Source of the DNA: Sordariomycetes sp. S80-01Y | Lineage: Eukaryota; Ascomycota; Sordariomycetes | DNA: 64,000 nucleotides | Assembly: GCA_037042185.1 (NCBI GenBank) | Contig: JAXQJY010000029.1 | Coordinates: 2,046,001-2,110,000, forward strand | Direction: 5' to 3' | Shown here: positions 44,821 through 55,023 of the stretch, piece after piece | Position numbering within the stretch: the first letter of the stretch is position 1 | Layout: each line of letters opens with the position of its first letter | Translations under genes and position numbers: made by a program | Notes under the pieces: model-generated | What the model saw: the letters and a program-made list of their open reading frames with translations, nothing else | What the model was told of the DNA's origin: nothing | The model's database searches: none

Positions 44821-46713
44821 TCACATCTTGCCAAGGTAACGGCCCTCGACCCCGTAACCTTGGTCAAACAGAGCCCTCTGCAGGTCTTTGAGCCATCCCA
44901 TCGCCCTGTTGTGCGGCCCCGCAATCGCCAGGCGGTCCACGGCGTACCACGTCGCGGAGACCACCAATTTGAGCTTGGACTCAACGTGATGCGGCGGCTG
45001 CTTCAGGATGTGCGTCCAGAGATTGCTGGTGTGCTGGAGCAGGCAGGCCTCCACGTCCACGTTTCTGTTTCCAGCAAGCTCTGAGTGGGCTTTGAAAATC
45101 TGCCACTGGCCGTACGCCTCTGCGTTATCCTGTGCTGGAGGAAAGTTCTTCCCCGTAAGAGGTGAACAAGGGGGACCTTCGATGCGGCTTACTGGCGGTG
45201 GTTGGTACACGCTGGCCATGCGTGCAGCTTGGGAAGGCGACATGACCCGCGCCGTAGACTCCCGCACCAACGGTCCGTTGAAGTAAGTTTGTCGCACAGA
45301 TCGAGAAAAGGGCCGGCCGAAGGGCGTGGGAGGGGTGTAGGGCACCATTTGCTGGATAGGAGGCAGCGGTCCAGCAGCGGGTGGCAGAGTCTGTGCGGGA
45401 ACCAGGGGTTCCAGGGACGCAGAAGTCGGGAAGCGGTGGGAAGAGTTGGTGGTTGTCTTGGATGACCTCAGGGGAGCACCATGATGGTGAACAACCTGAC
45501 TTTGAGCGGAGTTCGGGATTGTCTCTGGGGGTATGCCAACTTCATGAGATGGATCTTGACGTGACCCAGCGTCTGTTGGGAGCGGCGGCCACATTTGCAC
45601 CCCAGTCTGGGCTTGCGGCAGATGGCGTTGGTCGATGCTGACACCACGGGGAGGACGGGGTGAAGGGAGTGCGACGAAGGGAGTTGAGCTCCTAGAGCGC
45701 TTCTCCTCAGCATGATCATGTCTCCTCTGTGCGTGATTTCGATGAAGATCGTACGGCTCGAAACGTCCAGGGTAAGGAGGTCGCAGCCTCAGCTTGGACT
45801 GGGAGGGTCGAGAGTTCATCCTCTCCTGATCGTGCTCAGCGGCCGAAGGAACGTGGTTCTGCCTTGAATGAACCTTCAAAGCAGAAGAGGCGCTATCGTC
45901 GTCAATGCCACAGCTACCACTCCTCATTTCTTCCAGAGTTGCTGCCGCAAGCTGAGTATCTGTTGAGGTATTATGGTTGGTATAGCCTGTTTGGCATTCG
46001 TGTGGCACGTTTGAGTTGCTACCGCCCTTTTCGGGAGATTGATGGGTGGTCGGCTGATGCTCACAGTGAGGTTGGCTTTGATTGTGGCCAATCGACTCAC
46101 GAGCAACCGCAAGATATAACGTTGCCCGAGCTTGACCCCCTTTTTCACCTCTCGTCCGGTCACTCGCCCCCTGGGCTGCATTCTGCGGCACCACGATCGC
46201 TTGATCGCCAGATGTTGCCGGCGTCGCTGGCACCTTCGCCTCGCCTTTCTTCGCGGGTGCTTTCCATACAACATCCTTGGGGTCAAAACGGTGCTTGTCG
46301 TCACCAAAGTTTCCCTCCTGGACGCACTCAGTGCAGACGTTGCGACTGCACTGACGGCACATGTACAGGACCCCCCGCCGGTTCTTTCGGCAGACGTCGC
46401 ACTTTGAGGTCGACGTTGCGATGCCCTGCCACCTATCGTGGGCGCCGCTCATGGCAAAGCGCCTGTCGAAGTCGCCGGCAGGTTGCAGCTGGGGCATACC
46501 TGGCAGAGTCGGTGGATGATCTGTGATGCCGATAGGCGGGTCGCTGCCGCCTGCCTTTCCTTCAGGGGGCGCATCCTCGACCCTGCGCTGTGACCCCGTT
46601 GCATATCGCCCTCGACTTGCTCCCATTGGGGCCACTTGCTTGGCGGGCAAGTCTTCGGAGGAAGCAGAACCAGAAGTGTCGGGGGCGTATTCGCCGTCTG
46701 AGCTGTGGGCCAT
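44821..46713 (-). CDS. Disordered protein with ZZ-like zinc finger
   Basis: Single-exon gene, 630 aa, start ATG at 46713 (the open frame reaches 46746 without an earlier ATG). Not a named family. A compact zinc-binding module at 105-141 has the spacing C-x2-C-x10-C-x2-C-x4-C-x2-C-x10-H (CDVC, CRQC, CTEC, then DKH), resembling ZZ or B-box-type fingers used for protein or histone-tail recognition. Residues 150-490 are disordered and rich in Pro/Ser/Gln/His. A second conserved-looking unit closes the protein (about 515-630: a helical domain with AYGQWQIFKAHSELAG ... VEACLLQHTSNLWTHILKQPP ... ATWYAVDRLAIAGPHNRAMGWLKDLQRALF). Two ordered ends bridged by disorder suggest an adaptor. The 265-aa ORF on the other strand is a shadow. 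Confidence 0.75.
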   Translation of the reverse strand: MAHSSDGEYAPDTSGSASSEDLPAKQVAPMGASRGRYATGSQRRVEDAPPEGKAGGSDPPIGITDHPPTLPGMPQLQPAGDFDRRFAMSGAHDRWQGIATSTSKCDVCRKNRRGVLYMCRQCSRNVCTECVQEGNFGDDKHRFDPKDVVWKAPAKKGEAKVPATPATSGDQAIVVPQNAAQGASDRTRGEKGGQARATLYLAVARESIGHNQSQPHCEHQPTTHQSPEKGGSNSNVPHECQTGYTNHNTSTDTQLAAATLEEMRSGSCGIDDDSASSALKVHSRQNHVPSAAEHDQERMNSRPSQSKLRLRPPYPGRFEPYDLHRNHAQRRHDHAEEKRSRSSTPFVALPSPRPPRGVSIDQRHLPQAQTGVQMWPPLPTDAGSRQDPSHEVGIPPETIPNSAQSQVVHHHGAPLRSSKTTTNSSHRFPTSASLEPLVPAQTLPPAAGPLPPIQQMVPYTPPTPFGRPFSRSVRQTYFNGPLVRESTARVMSPSQAARMASVYQPPPVSRIEGPPCSPLTGKNFPPAQDNAEAYGQWQIFKAHSELAGNRNVDVEACLLQHTSNLWTHILKQPPHHVESKLKLVVSATWYAVDRLAIAGPHNRAMGWLKDLQRALFDQGYGVEGRYLGKM

Positions 46714-48538
46714 TGTGAGGAAGGTGTATCGTTTGTGTTGCTCCAAATGCTGTTCCCAATCGTCACGGCGTCGCTTGGTGTGTGCGGTGTAAAAGGAGTA
46801 ACCCCAATTCGAGGCGTTTCAGCCTGCTAATGTTGGTGTTGGATGAAGGAGAGTAAGCAAGGTTGCGGTGTGAGGAACACTTTTAAAACTTGATGTTTCC
46901 TCTAGCTTGGAAGACCTGGGAGCCTCGATTTGTACGGTCAATGTCATGAGCACGCGTCAGGAAAAGGAATCAAGCGAAGACGTCTATTTATAATGCCGGT
47001 ACCGACACCAGCGCAGGAAGCCACGGGAGTCACTGCTCGGAGGCACATTAGACGACTATATATTGAGGTCTTCCGCGGGTGACAGAAGGCAAACACACGT
47101 GCCCAGGGGTCAGCGGTGAGGCAGCCGTATGATTCAACGCGAAGGGGTATTGTTGAAGAAGGTGGTAGCACGTGGAAGTTGGGATGGACCCGAACATGGG
47201 GTCGGACCAGCTAGGTCTCGCTTAGTTCATGAGATGATAGTGAGTCATGTGTGTGGTCTGGGGCATGGGATAGGATCAGAGACGTGACGGTTGCTTCAAA
47301 GAAAAGAGAAAAAGGCGGGGGGAAGGTAGTACCAATGTGTTGAGAGTGACCGGGCGCTTCTGGCGTTGTTGATTGGGGTTGTTGACTTAAGGGGCTAGTT
47401 TCTCTGTGTCCAGGTACGGGAGGCTCATGGGAGAAATTGTCTCGAGGGACATATGCTCTGGGGTTTGATATGATGTATTTGAGGCGCCAACCCTATTGCA
47501 ATAAGGATACTCTGTACATGAATGGTCTCTCAAGGTCACCCGCACGGAGCAGGAGAGCGTTCACGCAGGATGGCTTATCATAGCGCCAAAGGCCCCCCAC
47601 GAATAGGGGGGAATTAGGACCCCATGTCTTGCGCATTCCCTCTCGCAAGCGCGCGCCATCTCTTGAAGAAACGAGAAAGCCAACGTCTTCTCGCATGAGG
47701 TCGACTTCCAAGCATCGCCGCAGGGTAGTCCTCCCTCCCAAACAAAGCCAAGCTCTCCCGTCGTCGTCAGCCAGCCTCGCGCCCGGCCAATGGTGAGCCT
47801 TACCGCTAGTGAATCCGAACGCTGCCCCGCAATTTGAAGCTCAGCTCAGCTCCCAGGTGGAAAAGCGTCTGGGCATTGGCGGACTGGGATGGCAATTCAC
47901 ATGCAGCTTTAACGTCGAAGCGTGTCGCCCCAACACGTCGCGAGTATCTGCACCTCACAGTGTGGCCGAAATCGCCCGCGCATGGACACGCGTAGCTGGT
48001 CTGCAAATGCTGCTCAGCGAAAGTGGAGTGCAGGGCCGCAGCGGATCGTCCTTGAAAAGACGCCTGGACGATCCCGGCTCCGGCAGTTCGGCACCCTGAA
48101 CTTTGACTTTGGAGCTTTATCGATACGGCCGGCGATGACGCGTTGGGCATTTTGGAGATGCCGCTTTAGCCCAGCGCAGCGCACCAGCTCGCCGTCAGGT
48201 CGAGCTCAGCCACGACGGTCGTTGGACTCCCCGACAGAAGCGGTTTCGAAGACCAGGATCCGGCGGCAACGAGGCGCCTCAGCCCTCCTGAGGTCACCCG
48301 TCAGACCCGCGAAGCAGCCTTCCTTGCACCGCTCGGTCCCATCGAGTCGCTGCCGTGGCTTCCGCGTATTCCTCCCCACAAAGCAGCGCCCCGCCCCACC
48401 CACTGGACCCTCGACTCGACGCAACCATAAAAGTGACTAGGAGCCGATCGGTGTCACCAATTCCTCCTCCTCAAACTACGGCCCTCCCCCCCAATCATCC
48501 CATCGCGCCATCGCTCATTTCGCCAGAAGCCAGCTATC
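46714..48538. other. Divergent intergenic region
   Basis: 1.8 kb between the ZZ-like gene (-) and the CYSTM gene (+). ORFs of 72-172 aa on both strands are unsupported. The 80 bp before 48539 are C/T-rich, consistent with a leader. Confidence 0.5.
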
Positions 48539-49104
48539 ATGTCGGCGCAGGATTACTACCAAGGCGGCGGCGGCGGCCACTACCCTCCGCCCCAGCATGG
48601 CGGCTACCCTCAGAGCCCCCAGCCCGTACGTTGAACCCCCAGGCCGCGCGGCCGCTCTCCGGAGCCGACGCCGATGCCCATCGCCAGCCGACTCTCCTCC
48701 TGTCGAGGGACTTGGCATTCAGAAGAAACGCCCAGCTAACGTGAAGCCGGAACGCAGTCCTACGGCAACCCTCCCCAGGCTCCCCAGGGCTACTACTCGC
48801 CACCACCCGACGCCGGCAACTACCAGCAGTACGGCCCGCCGCCGGGTAACTACGCCCCCGGGCCCCAGTACGGCGGACAGCCGCCCATGCAGTATGCGCA
48901 GCAGCCGCCGCCCGGGACCAAGGGCAGCGGGGGCGGAAAGGCGCCCAGGAACTGCCTGATTGCCTGTTTGGCGACGGTCTGTTTCTGCTGCGCCGTCGAG
49001 GAGTGCTGTGAGTGTTGGTAAGTTTGCGCCACCCACTGCTGTACGGAAAGGGACCGTGAAGGCTGATCAACTGTAGCTGCGAGTGCTGCGAGTGCTTGCT
49101 GTAA
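48539..49104 (+). CDS. CYSTM-type Pro/Gly/Gln-rich peptide
   Basis: Small tail-anchored-like protein of 124 aa assembled from three exons: 48539-48625, 48758-49017, 49077-49104. Starts MSAQDYYQGGGGGHYPPPQ; the body repeats GYYSPPP, NYQQYGPPPGNYAPGPQYGG, and the C-terminus NCLIACLATVCFCCAVEECCECCCECCECLL is a cysteine-rich hydrophobic module typical of CYSTM proteins, which associate with the plasma membrane and are linked to stress tolerance. The first intron (132 nt) has GTACGT, branch GCTAAC and CAG; the second (59 nt) ends the Cys run with a 28-nt exon encoding CECCECLL. Each exon is too short or too fragmented to stand out as a long ORF. Thirteen or more cysteines lie in the last 35 residues; palmitoylation is likely but inferred. 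Confidence 0.85.
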
Positions 49105-49442
49105 GCAACGGGATAATGTTAGGACTGTATGGCCTGGCATGGCATGACACGGGCAGACCTCAGTAAAGGAGGTTGATTACGACCTAGGGTGGTACGGACG
49201 GACACACAACATCACTCTCTCACGCTCGGTGAATGGGGGAGGGGGAGGGTAACAAGCTTCCAGCGCGCGTTTTCACTTTGTTTCTGGAAATAATGGCGAA
49301 TCACTCATCTAACATGTCTGCTCACATTGGCCCGCAAGGTGCTTGCGTTTCTCACATCAAAGCTATAATCATCTCCATTCAAAGACGGCACCTGACCACC
49401 ATTCAACCCTCCCCATGCAACGTCCTGTGGACACGGAGCATT
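49105..49442. other. Convergent 3' spacer
   Basis: 338 bp between the CYSTM stop (+) and the Abp1 stop (-). Nothing recognised. Confidence 0.6.
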
Positions 49443-51998
49443 TTACTGATCAAGCTGCACGTAGTTTGCTGGGAACAGACCCATCTTGCCATTGTACTCG
49501 CCAGCCCACCAGTCCTCGTCAGGGAACTCCAGGTTGGTAATTTTGGCATCCTCAGGGAAGCTGATTTCTGAAGGAATTGTTAGCTATATGAGGAAGGGGT
49601 GGTCCTGTTGGAGTAGACTTACCGTTGTCTTCACCGGCCTCGTAGTCGTAGATCGCTGTCGCCGTGGGTCCGGATGAGGCCGCAGGTGGAGGCCGCGAAG
49701 CTGCGGGAACTGCTGGTGCGGCTTCTGGCTCTGGCTCTGGCTCCGGCTCAGGGGCAGCCTGGGCCTGGCCACCGGCGGCACCATCGTCCTCGACAAGCTC
49801 GACGTAGTTGCAGGGGAACAGACCACGCTCGCCCCTGGAGCTGGTGCCCATCCACCATCCCTCGTCAATCATGTCGATGTCGGTCACGATGTCTCCCTCG
49901 ACAAGCTCGATTTCGTTGTCTTCGGCCTTTTCGTAGTCGTACTGAACGACAGCGCGGTGGCCTCCTTGCTGCTCAGCTTGCGCGGCGGCCATCTGCTCGG
50001 GCTCAAATGATTGCTCAGCAACGGCCTCGGACGCAGCGCGAGCTTGCAGATCTTGCTCCCTCTCATCTGGAAGGTCGGCCTCCTTGGGAACGTCAATCTG
50101 GCTGGGCGGCAATGGCGGAGGTGCGCGGTCCTCCTCAGGCTCAACATCCGCGTTGCCACGGCTGACGGGGATGGCAACGCGAGGCGGCGACTCCGGTTCA
50201 GGCTCGTAGGCCCTAGGGTCCTCCTCTTCCTCCTCCTCATCAGGTGGCGGGGGACGAGCTGGTAAGCCCGGCAGTGCAAATCCCCCAGAAGGTTTCGAGT
50301 CAGCTGGCACTTCGGGAGCCTCTGGTTCAGGTTCGGGCTCGTCGTCAGCAGCGGCAGCGGTGCCAGCTGCGACAGCACCTGCTCCAACAACACCCGCCCC
50401 CGCAGCGGCGCCCATGGGAGCAGCACCCTTGAAACGGTCCTTTAGAGCAGAGACGCCGCCCGATCCTGCGGTGGGCTGCTCCTCAATCTCCCTAGCAGGT
50501 TCGCCAGTGTTCTCAGCACTGATCTGACCACCTTCAGGGCGACCAAAGTTTCCAGATGTCTGGACAGGAGCCCAGCTCTTACCGGCGTATCCACTCCTCC
50601 ACTCGTTACCTCCGCTCTTTTGAGACTGAACAGCTGGTGCGCCGGGAGCGACGACATTTGAAACGTCAGTGCCGCGTTCCCTGGCCTTCTTCTCGGCCCA
50701 CAGTTGGGCGGGAGTCTTGCCACCTTCATCAGCGAACGTTCGGCTGGCTGAGCCCACGGGAACGGGCGCAGCAGTTGCACTTGGACCGTGAAGTCCGAGC
50801 CCGCTGTTGCCAGGAGTGAGAGGCTTGGTGCCGAAGCTGGAGCCCCCGCCAAACTTGTTCGCAACCTTGGGCTTGGGCAACGTTGTCATGCGCTCTGACT
50901 GGGCTGGCTGCGAGAAGGCAGATGCGCGATCAGCAAGACTCTTGGGCTGTGCTGGCTGCTCTTCCTGTTGAGGTTCCGGCGCAGCGCGCTCCTCTTGTGG
51001 CTTAGCCTTTGCCCTGATGGCAGCGATGTCGACCTTTCCAACTGGTTCATATGCGCCCTTGACGGTAGTCGGTCGATCGTCCGGCTTCTCCTTCGCCGCA
51101 GCGCGAATCGCAGCAATGTCAACCTTGCCCACGGGCTGGTATCCACCCCTGACAACATCCTCGTCATCGTTCGAGCGGGAGGCCGGCGTGAAGCGAGAAG
51201 GCTCAGCCTTCTGCTTGGTGAGCTCAGCCATGTTCACCTTGGTAGGCTTGTAGGCCGACTCCACCTTCTGCACCTCTGTTCTTGTAACTGGAGGTGCGTC
51301 GTCACCCCAACCATCTTCGTCAACATTGACATCCCTTCGTTGCCGAGCCTCGACGAGAGGGTTGCGGGCGGCGTATGAGGTGGTCGGCGTGAAGACAGGC
51401 TTGGACTTGACTGGGGGCGGGGCAGGCGCAGCACCGCCGGCGCCGGCGGATCCGGCGGAGTACTTGGCACCCGAAGCATCAGCAACCTTTCGCATGATGG
51501 CTTCGGGCTCCAGGTCAGCGTCAGAGCGCGCAGTAATCTGGACGTGGTAGCCGTGTAGAATCTTGGAAACGGCAGCGGTGTGGCTGGTGAAGTAGCCCTT
51601 GGTGCGCTCGGGGACGCCTCCTCCACACCAAGCGATGAGAACGTATTTCGGGAGGCCAGTGTTGGGGTCCTTCACCTTGATGAAGGCATACTGGATTCGA
51701 CCCTCGTTGAAGTCTTCGTTTAGCTCGCTAAGCTCGCCATCTGTTTGGAGTCTGTTAGCATCTCGAGCTACCTCGCCACCCTCTCCTCACGACACAACAT
51801 ACCACCGGTGTCCTGCACCTTGAGTACACTCTCCTTGGAGCCAGAGTCCTGGAAAGCGTTCGCCAGTGGCGCTTGAACCGAGAACAATGCCCATTGGGCG
51901 TATGTGGGGGAGGTAGAGGAAGGCGCCGGGCCGTTCACAACGGCAGCATAGCTGCTCTTGATCGAGGGCCCGTTCTGGGACAGATTGAGCGAGGCCAT
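49443..51998 (-). CDS. abp1: Actin-binding protein Abp1 (ADF-H, two SH3)
   Basis: Cortical actin-patch protein linking F-actin, the Arp2/3 complex and endocytic factors. Exons (minus) 51998-51803, 51740-49623, 49567-49443; 812 aa. N-terminal ADF-homology domain (1-140: MASLNLSQNGPSIKSSY ... RIQYAFIKV ... KGYFTSHTAAVSKILHGYHVQITAR). An acidic DEDGWGDDAP motif at about 205-214 matches the Arp2/3-binding acidic motifs of Abp1. Next come three related segments (YKPTKVNMAEL, GYQPVGKVDIAAIRAAAK, AYEPVGKVDIAAIRAKAK; about 223-305). The middle is Pro/Glu-rich. Two C-terminal SH3 domains follow: AVVQYDYEKAEDNEIELVEGD...WWMG...GLFPCNYVEL and TAIYDYEAGEDNEISF...WWAG...GLFPANYVQLDQ. Yeast Abp1 has one SH3; two is common in filamentous fungi as far as I recall. 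The last intron splits the second SH3. Confidence 0.95.
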
Positions 51999-52639
51999 TG
52001 CGATCAAGGTCCACGCTCAACGAGAGCAAGTTTCGCCGCGGTCGGGGTTGGGGTTCGGTCGTTGGGCCGGTGACGGTGACGTTGAGGTTGACGCCGTGAG
52101 GAGAGCTTCCCGTTTGCCAAAGCAGTGGCTGAAGCTCAGATCTTGGGAGAAAAAGCGTCCAAGTGAGTGAAACCGAGAAGAACAGGGTCCTATGATGAGA
52201 TGGCCCCAGGTTTTATGCGTAGTTCAGGACAGAGAGGAGCTCGTCCAGCGAAGAGGCGTGGTAAAGGAGGCTGAGCTGTTCGGACCAGGTACCAAAGCTC
52301 GCTCGCTTGACGTACGAGTACGACAGTCTCGCCCAACGGCGAATCGAGTCAGCGGCGCATGTGGGAAATGCGGGGCTGCATGTCCTCGCTTAGATGCATG
52401 CAGTGGCTGGAGATTCACGTATCGGGGTGGCGCCCACGCTCCGGCAACCGGGCGAAATGACGCAAACCGGGACCCCTCGTTACGCGCGCCGATGGTCGTG
52501 CTGCTGCCCCGCCAAAAATTCAACCTCACGCAACGTACAGAGACACCAGAACAGACTCTATCAAACACCACACGATTCGCCATCAGATATTTGCCTTCGC
52601 GAGGAAACGACTAGTACTTGGAGCGCCATATCGACCGCC
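51999..52639. promoter_or_regulatory. Divergent promoter, Abp1 / Grx3-4
   Basis: 641 bp between divergent starts. The frame upstream of the Grx start is open for 80 codons but not conserved, so it is treated as leader. No named motif seen. Confidence 0.5.
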
Positions 52640-53470
52640 ATGTCGAAGATCACAGAGATCGAGACCGAGGCGCAGTGGGAGCAGCTCCTCGGCTCCTTGC
52701 CTCCCACCACTCTCCTTGTCGTTTCTTTCCACGCTCCCTGGGCCGCCCCCTGCGCCCAGATGAAGACCGTCCTCGAGACCTTAGCCGCCGAGTATCCGGC
52801 GGATGAGCCCGCGACGACGAAATGGGTTTCGATCAACGCCGAAGAGCTCAGCGATATCAGCGAAGCGTACGATGTCACAGCAGTGCCTTTCCTCGTCTTG
52901 ATACGAGGTGGCAAGGTTCTCGAGACTGTCAGCGGGAGCAGTGCAGTCAAGGTGCGAACGGCTATCGAAACACACGCAAAGGGCACCGGGGCAGCACCAT
53001 CAGCCGTCTCTGCAGCGAATGGCGTAGAGCAAGTGGCACAGAAGACGGAGGAACCAAGCGGACCGGTGGACCCAGCAAAGGCAAAGGAAGATCTGTTTAA
53101 GCGACTGGCGGATCTTGTAAAGGCGGCGCCAGTCATGCTGTTCATGAAGGGAACACCAAGCGGACCTCAGTGCGGGTTCTCGCGGCAGATGGTTGCAATT
53201 CTTAGGGAGAACTCCGTCAAGTACGGCTTCTTCAACATCCTGGCCGATGACGAGGTCCGTCAAGGTCTGAAGGAATATGCTGAGTGGCCGACATTCCCCC
53301 AGCTCTGGGTCAACGGAGAGCTCGTCGGAGGGTTGGATATTGTGAGTTTCATGCCGGCTCTGGCGTTAGTTGGTATACTAATCCTGAGGCAGGTCAAGGA
53401 GGAGTTGGAAAACGATACAGACTTCCTTAAGCCATACAGCGTCAGCGGTGCGGAAGGTACAGCAGCCTAG
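52640..53470 (+). CDS. Monothiol glutaredoxin Grx3/Grx4 (PICOT type)
   Basis: Cytosolic/nuclear iron-sulfur cluster-binding glutaredoxin that signals iron status to transcription factors. Exons 52640-53341 and 53393-53470; 259 aa. N-terminal thioredoxin-like domain (1-110) with [12 protein letters not shown], where only the second Cys of the usual pair is kept, as in PICOT proteins. A Glu/Pro linker follows, then the Grx domain (about 150-255) with the cluster-binding CGFS motif at about 177 ([10 protein letters not shown]), [22 protein letters not shown] and the TVP-equivalent region. The 51-nt intron lies inside [10 protein letters not shown] and is an unbroken multiple of three, so unspliced transcript would add 17 hydrophobic residues. 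One glutaredoxin domain is present. Start [13 protein letters not shown] fits the family. Confidence 0.95.
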   Translation: [276 protein letters not shown]

Positions 53471-54632
53471 TGTAAGAAGCTGTGAGGCCAAATGAGCGTG
53501 GTTCCGGCTGCTCGACGCGAGGGACTGTGGCTTAGATGTCGCTGCGACGACATGTATAGTGCAACCAACATCATGGCAGAGTCTTGGTAGGAAACGATGC
53601 ACGAAGTAATGACAATTGAAGTTTCTTCAATCTGGCGTTTGGTTCGTCGCAAAGAAGAGATACAGACTCCGACCTGGACTGCTACACTGCTAGACTGAGC
53701 AGGGACCAGGGTAGAGTTCGAACGAAGAGAAGCCGAAGATGAGAATTCCGTGGTATCCAAGTCCAGGACATTGTTGCGGTTGCAGGCCTGGATATAAGCC
53801 AATGCAGCCCACAATGCTTCCGACTTAGCTGATTATGTCCAACGTTCCGGTGCATTGCTCGTCAAGACTGCCAGTGGTTGCCATCGAGGATGCTCGTCCA
53901 TTCGCGCTGAACTGGTAGCGATAGCCGTTCTCCATCACCGTTCCCACTTGGGCGAGCCTCCACCTCAGCCAGCCCTGCAGCGCCTAGCTTCTTCCACCTG
54001 CCACCCAGAATCGCTACAGAATCCGAATGGTGACGACGTGGCAGAAACGCCCACTGGGGTACTGCCTCGTCACACCGGCGACCGAGCGGGCTTCGTGCCC
54101 AGTTGGCTGACAAATGTAGCAAGTTTGAAGGTGAGGGGGTAGCAGTGGCAGTTGAGACAAGAGGGGAGGGCGAGCATTTCGTGCTCCTCTCTCAGGCAAG
54201 GTAGAAGCTGCGGTGGAATCATGCACGAGATGATCATGGATAAGAAAGGTGAGTCACACCCTGATGGAGACAGACGGGAGCGGACGCGTTATAACCTGTC
54301 GCCTGGTAAGGGGGAGGAGTTGCAGTCCGCGGGTGTCGTCGACGCAGTTAACAGAGGCTTAAATCCGAAGGCCCTTAGGCGGTGGCGGAGGTGGCAAACA
54401 AGAACAACTCTCATCCTAAAGAAGATTGAGCATCCAAGGAACGAATTCGATAAAAGTCCGGCATAGAAATTGCTTCTTGTGCGGATTCATGGTGAATTGA
54501 CTGAAGACGTCAAGATAACCACGGAGCGGGATTCAGAAACAAGAGGTAGCACACTTGGGAGCTTCGCCTCCCCCACCACGGGCGTCCATTGGGGCTAGAC
54601 TGAGAGGATCGTCGGGCGAGGTTCTGGTGGCT

Positions 54633-54639
54633 TATATAA
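54633..54639 (+). promoter_or_regulatory. Probable TATA box of the Zn2Cys6 gene
   Basis: TATATAA in GGCTTATATAACC, about 30-80 bp before a C/T-rich region where transcription plausibly starts, and upstream of the leader intron. Inference from position and motif. Confidence 0.5.
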
Positions 54640-54765
54640 CCAAGCTGACCTCCATCGAACATTGCGCGCGCCCTTCTTCGTCGTTTTCAATTCACTGTCT
54701 GACGCTACTGCTACTCACCGATCTTGCACTAGCGATCGCCTGATCGCAATTTGCTCACTGAAGAG

Positions 54766-54831
54766 GTGAGTCTGGCCGCTTCCCCGGCCATGCGATGCGC
54801 CCCGAGTGCTAATGCTGACGCCTGCCTACAG
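54766..54831 (+). other. 5'-UTR intron of the Zn2Cys6 gene
   Basis: 66 nt with a consensus donor GTGAGT, a GCTAAT/CTGAC branch region and CTACAG acceptor, located between a TATA box and the start codon at 55024. The strength of the three signals together suggests a leader intron. Confidence 0.65.
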
Positions 54832-55023
54832 GACCCGCCAATTCCGGATCCGTCGCACTGTCAATAGGAACTGAGCTCGAGGCAAGAATCTGCGACAATT
54901 CCAAAGCATCGTATTCGCCGTCGTTCGAGCCTGTGACCTGAGGGCGCATTGCCCGCGAACCCATCACCTCCATCCGAGTCCGACGGATTTCCTCTCCAAG
55001 TACTCCGTACTCAAGTCTTCAAC

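Larger units (their letters stand above)
53471..55023. other. Spacer and leader of the Zn2Cys6 factor
   Basis: 1.55 kb. The second half contains a TATA box and an intron-containing 5' leader for the gene at 55024. The first half has only short ORFs on both strands, none supported. Confidence 0.55.

Noticed and set aside
45729-46526. 265-aa ORF on the + strand inside the ZZ-like gene
   Set aside because: The minus strand contains a clear zinc finger and ordered C-terminus; the + frame is Ser/Arg-rich shadow.
54949-55023. N-terminal extension of the large Zn2Cys6 factor
   Set aside because: The upstream open frame begins with TTG; the first ATG in frame is 55024.
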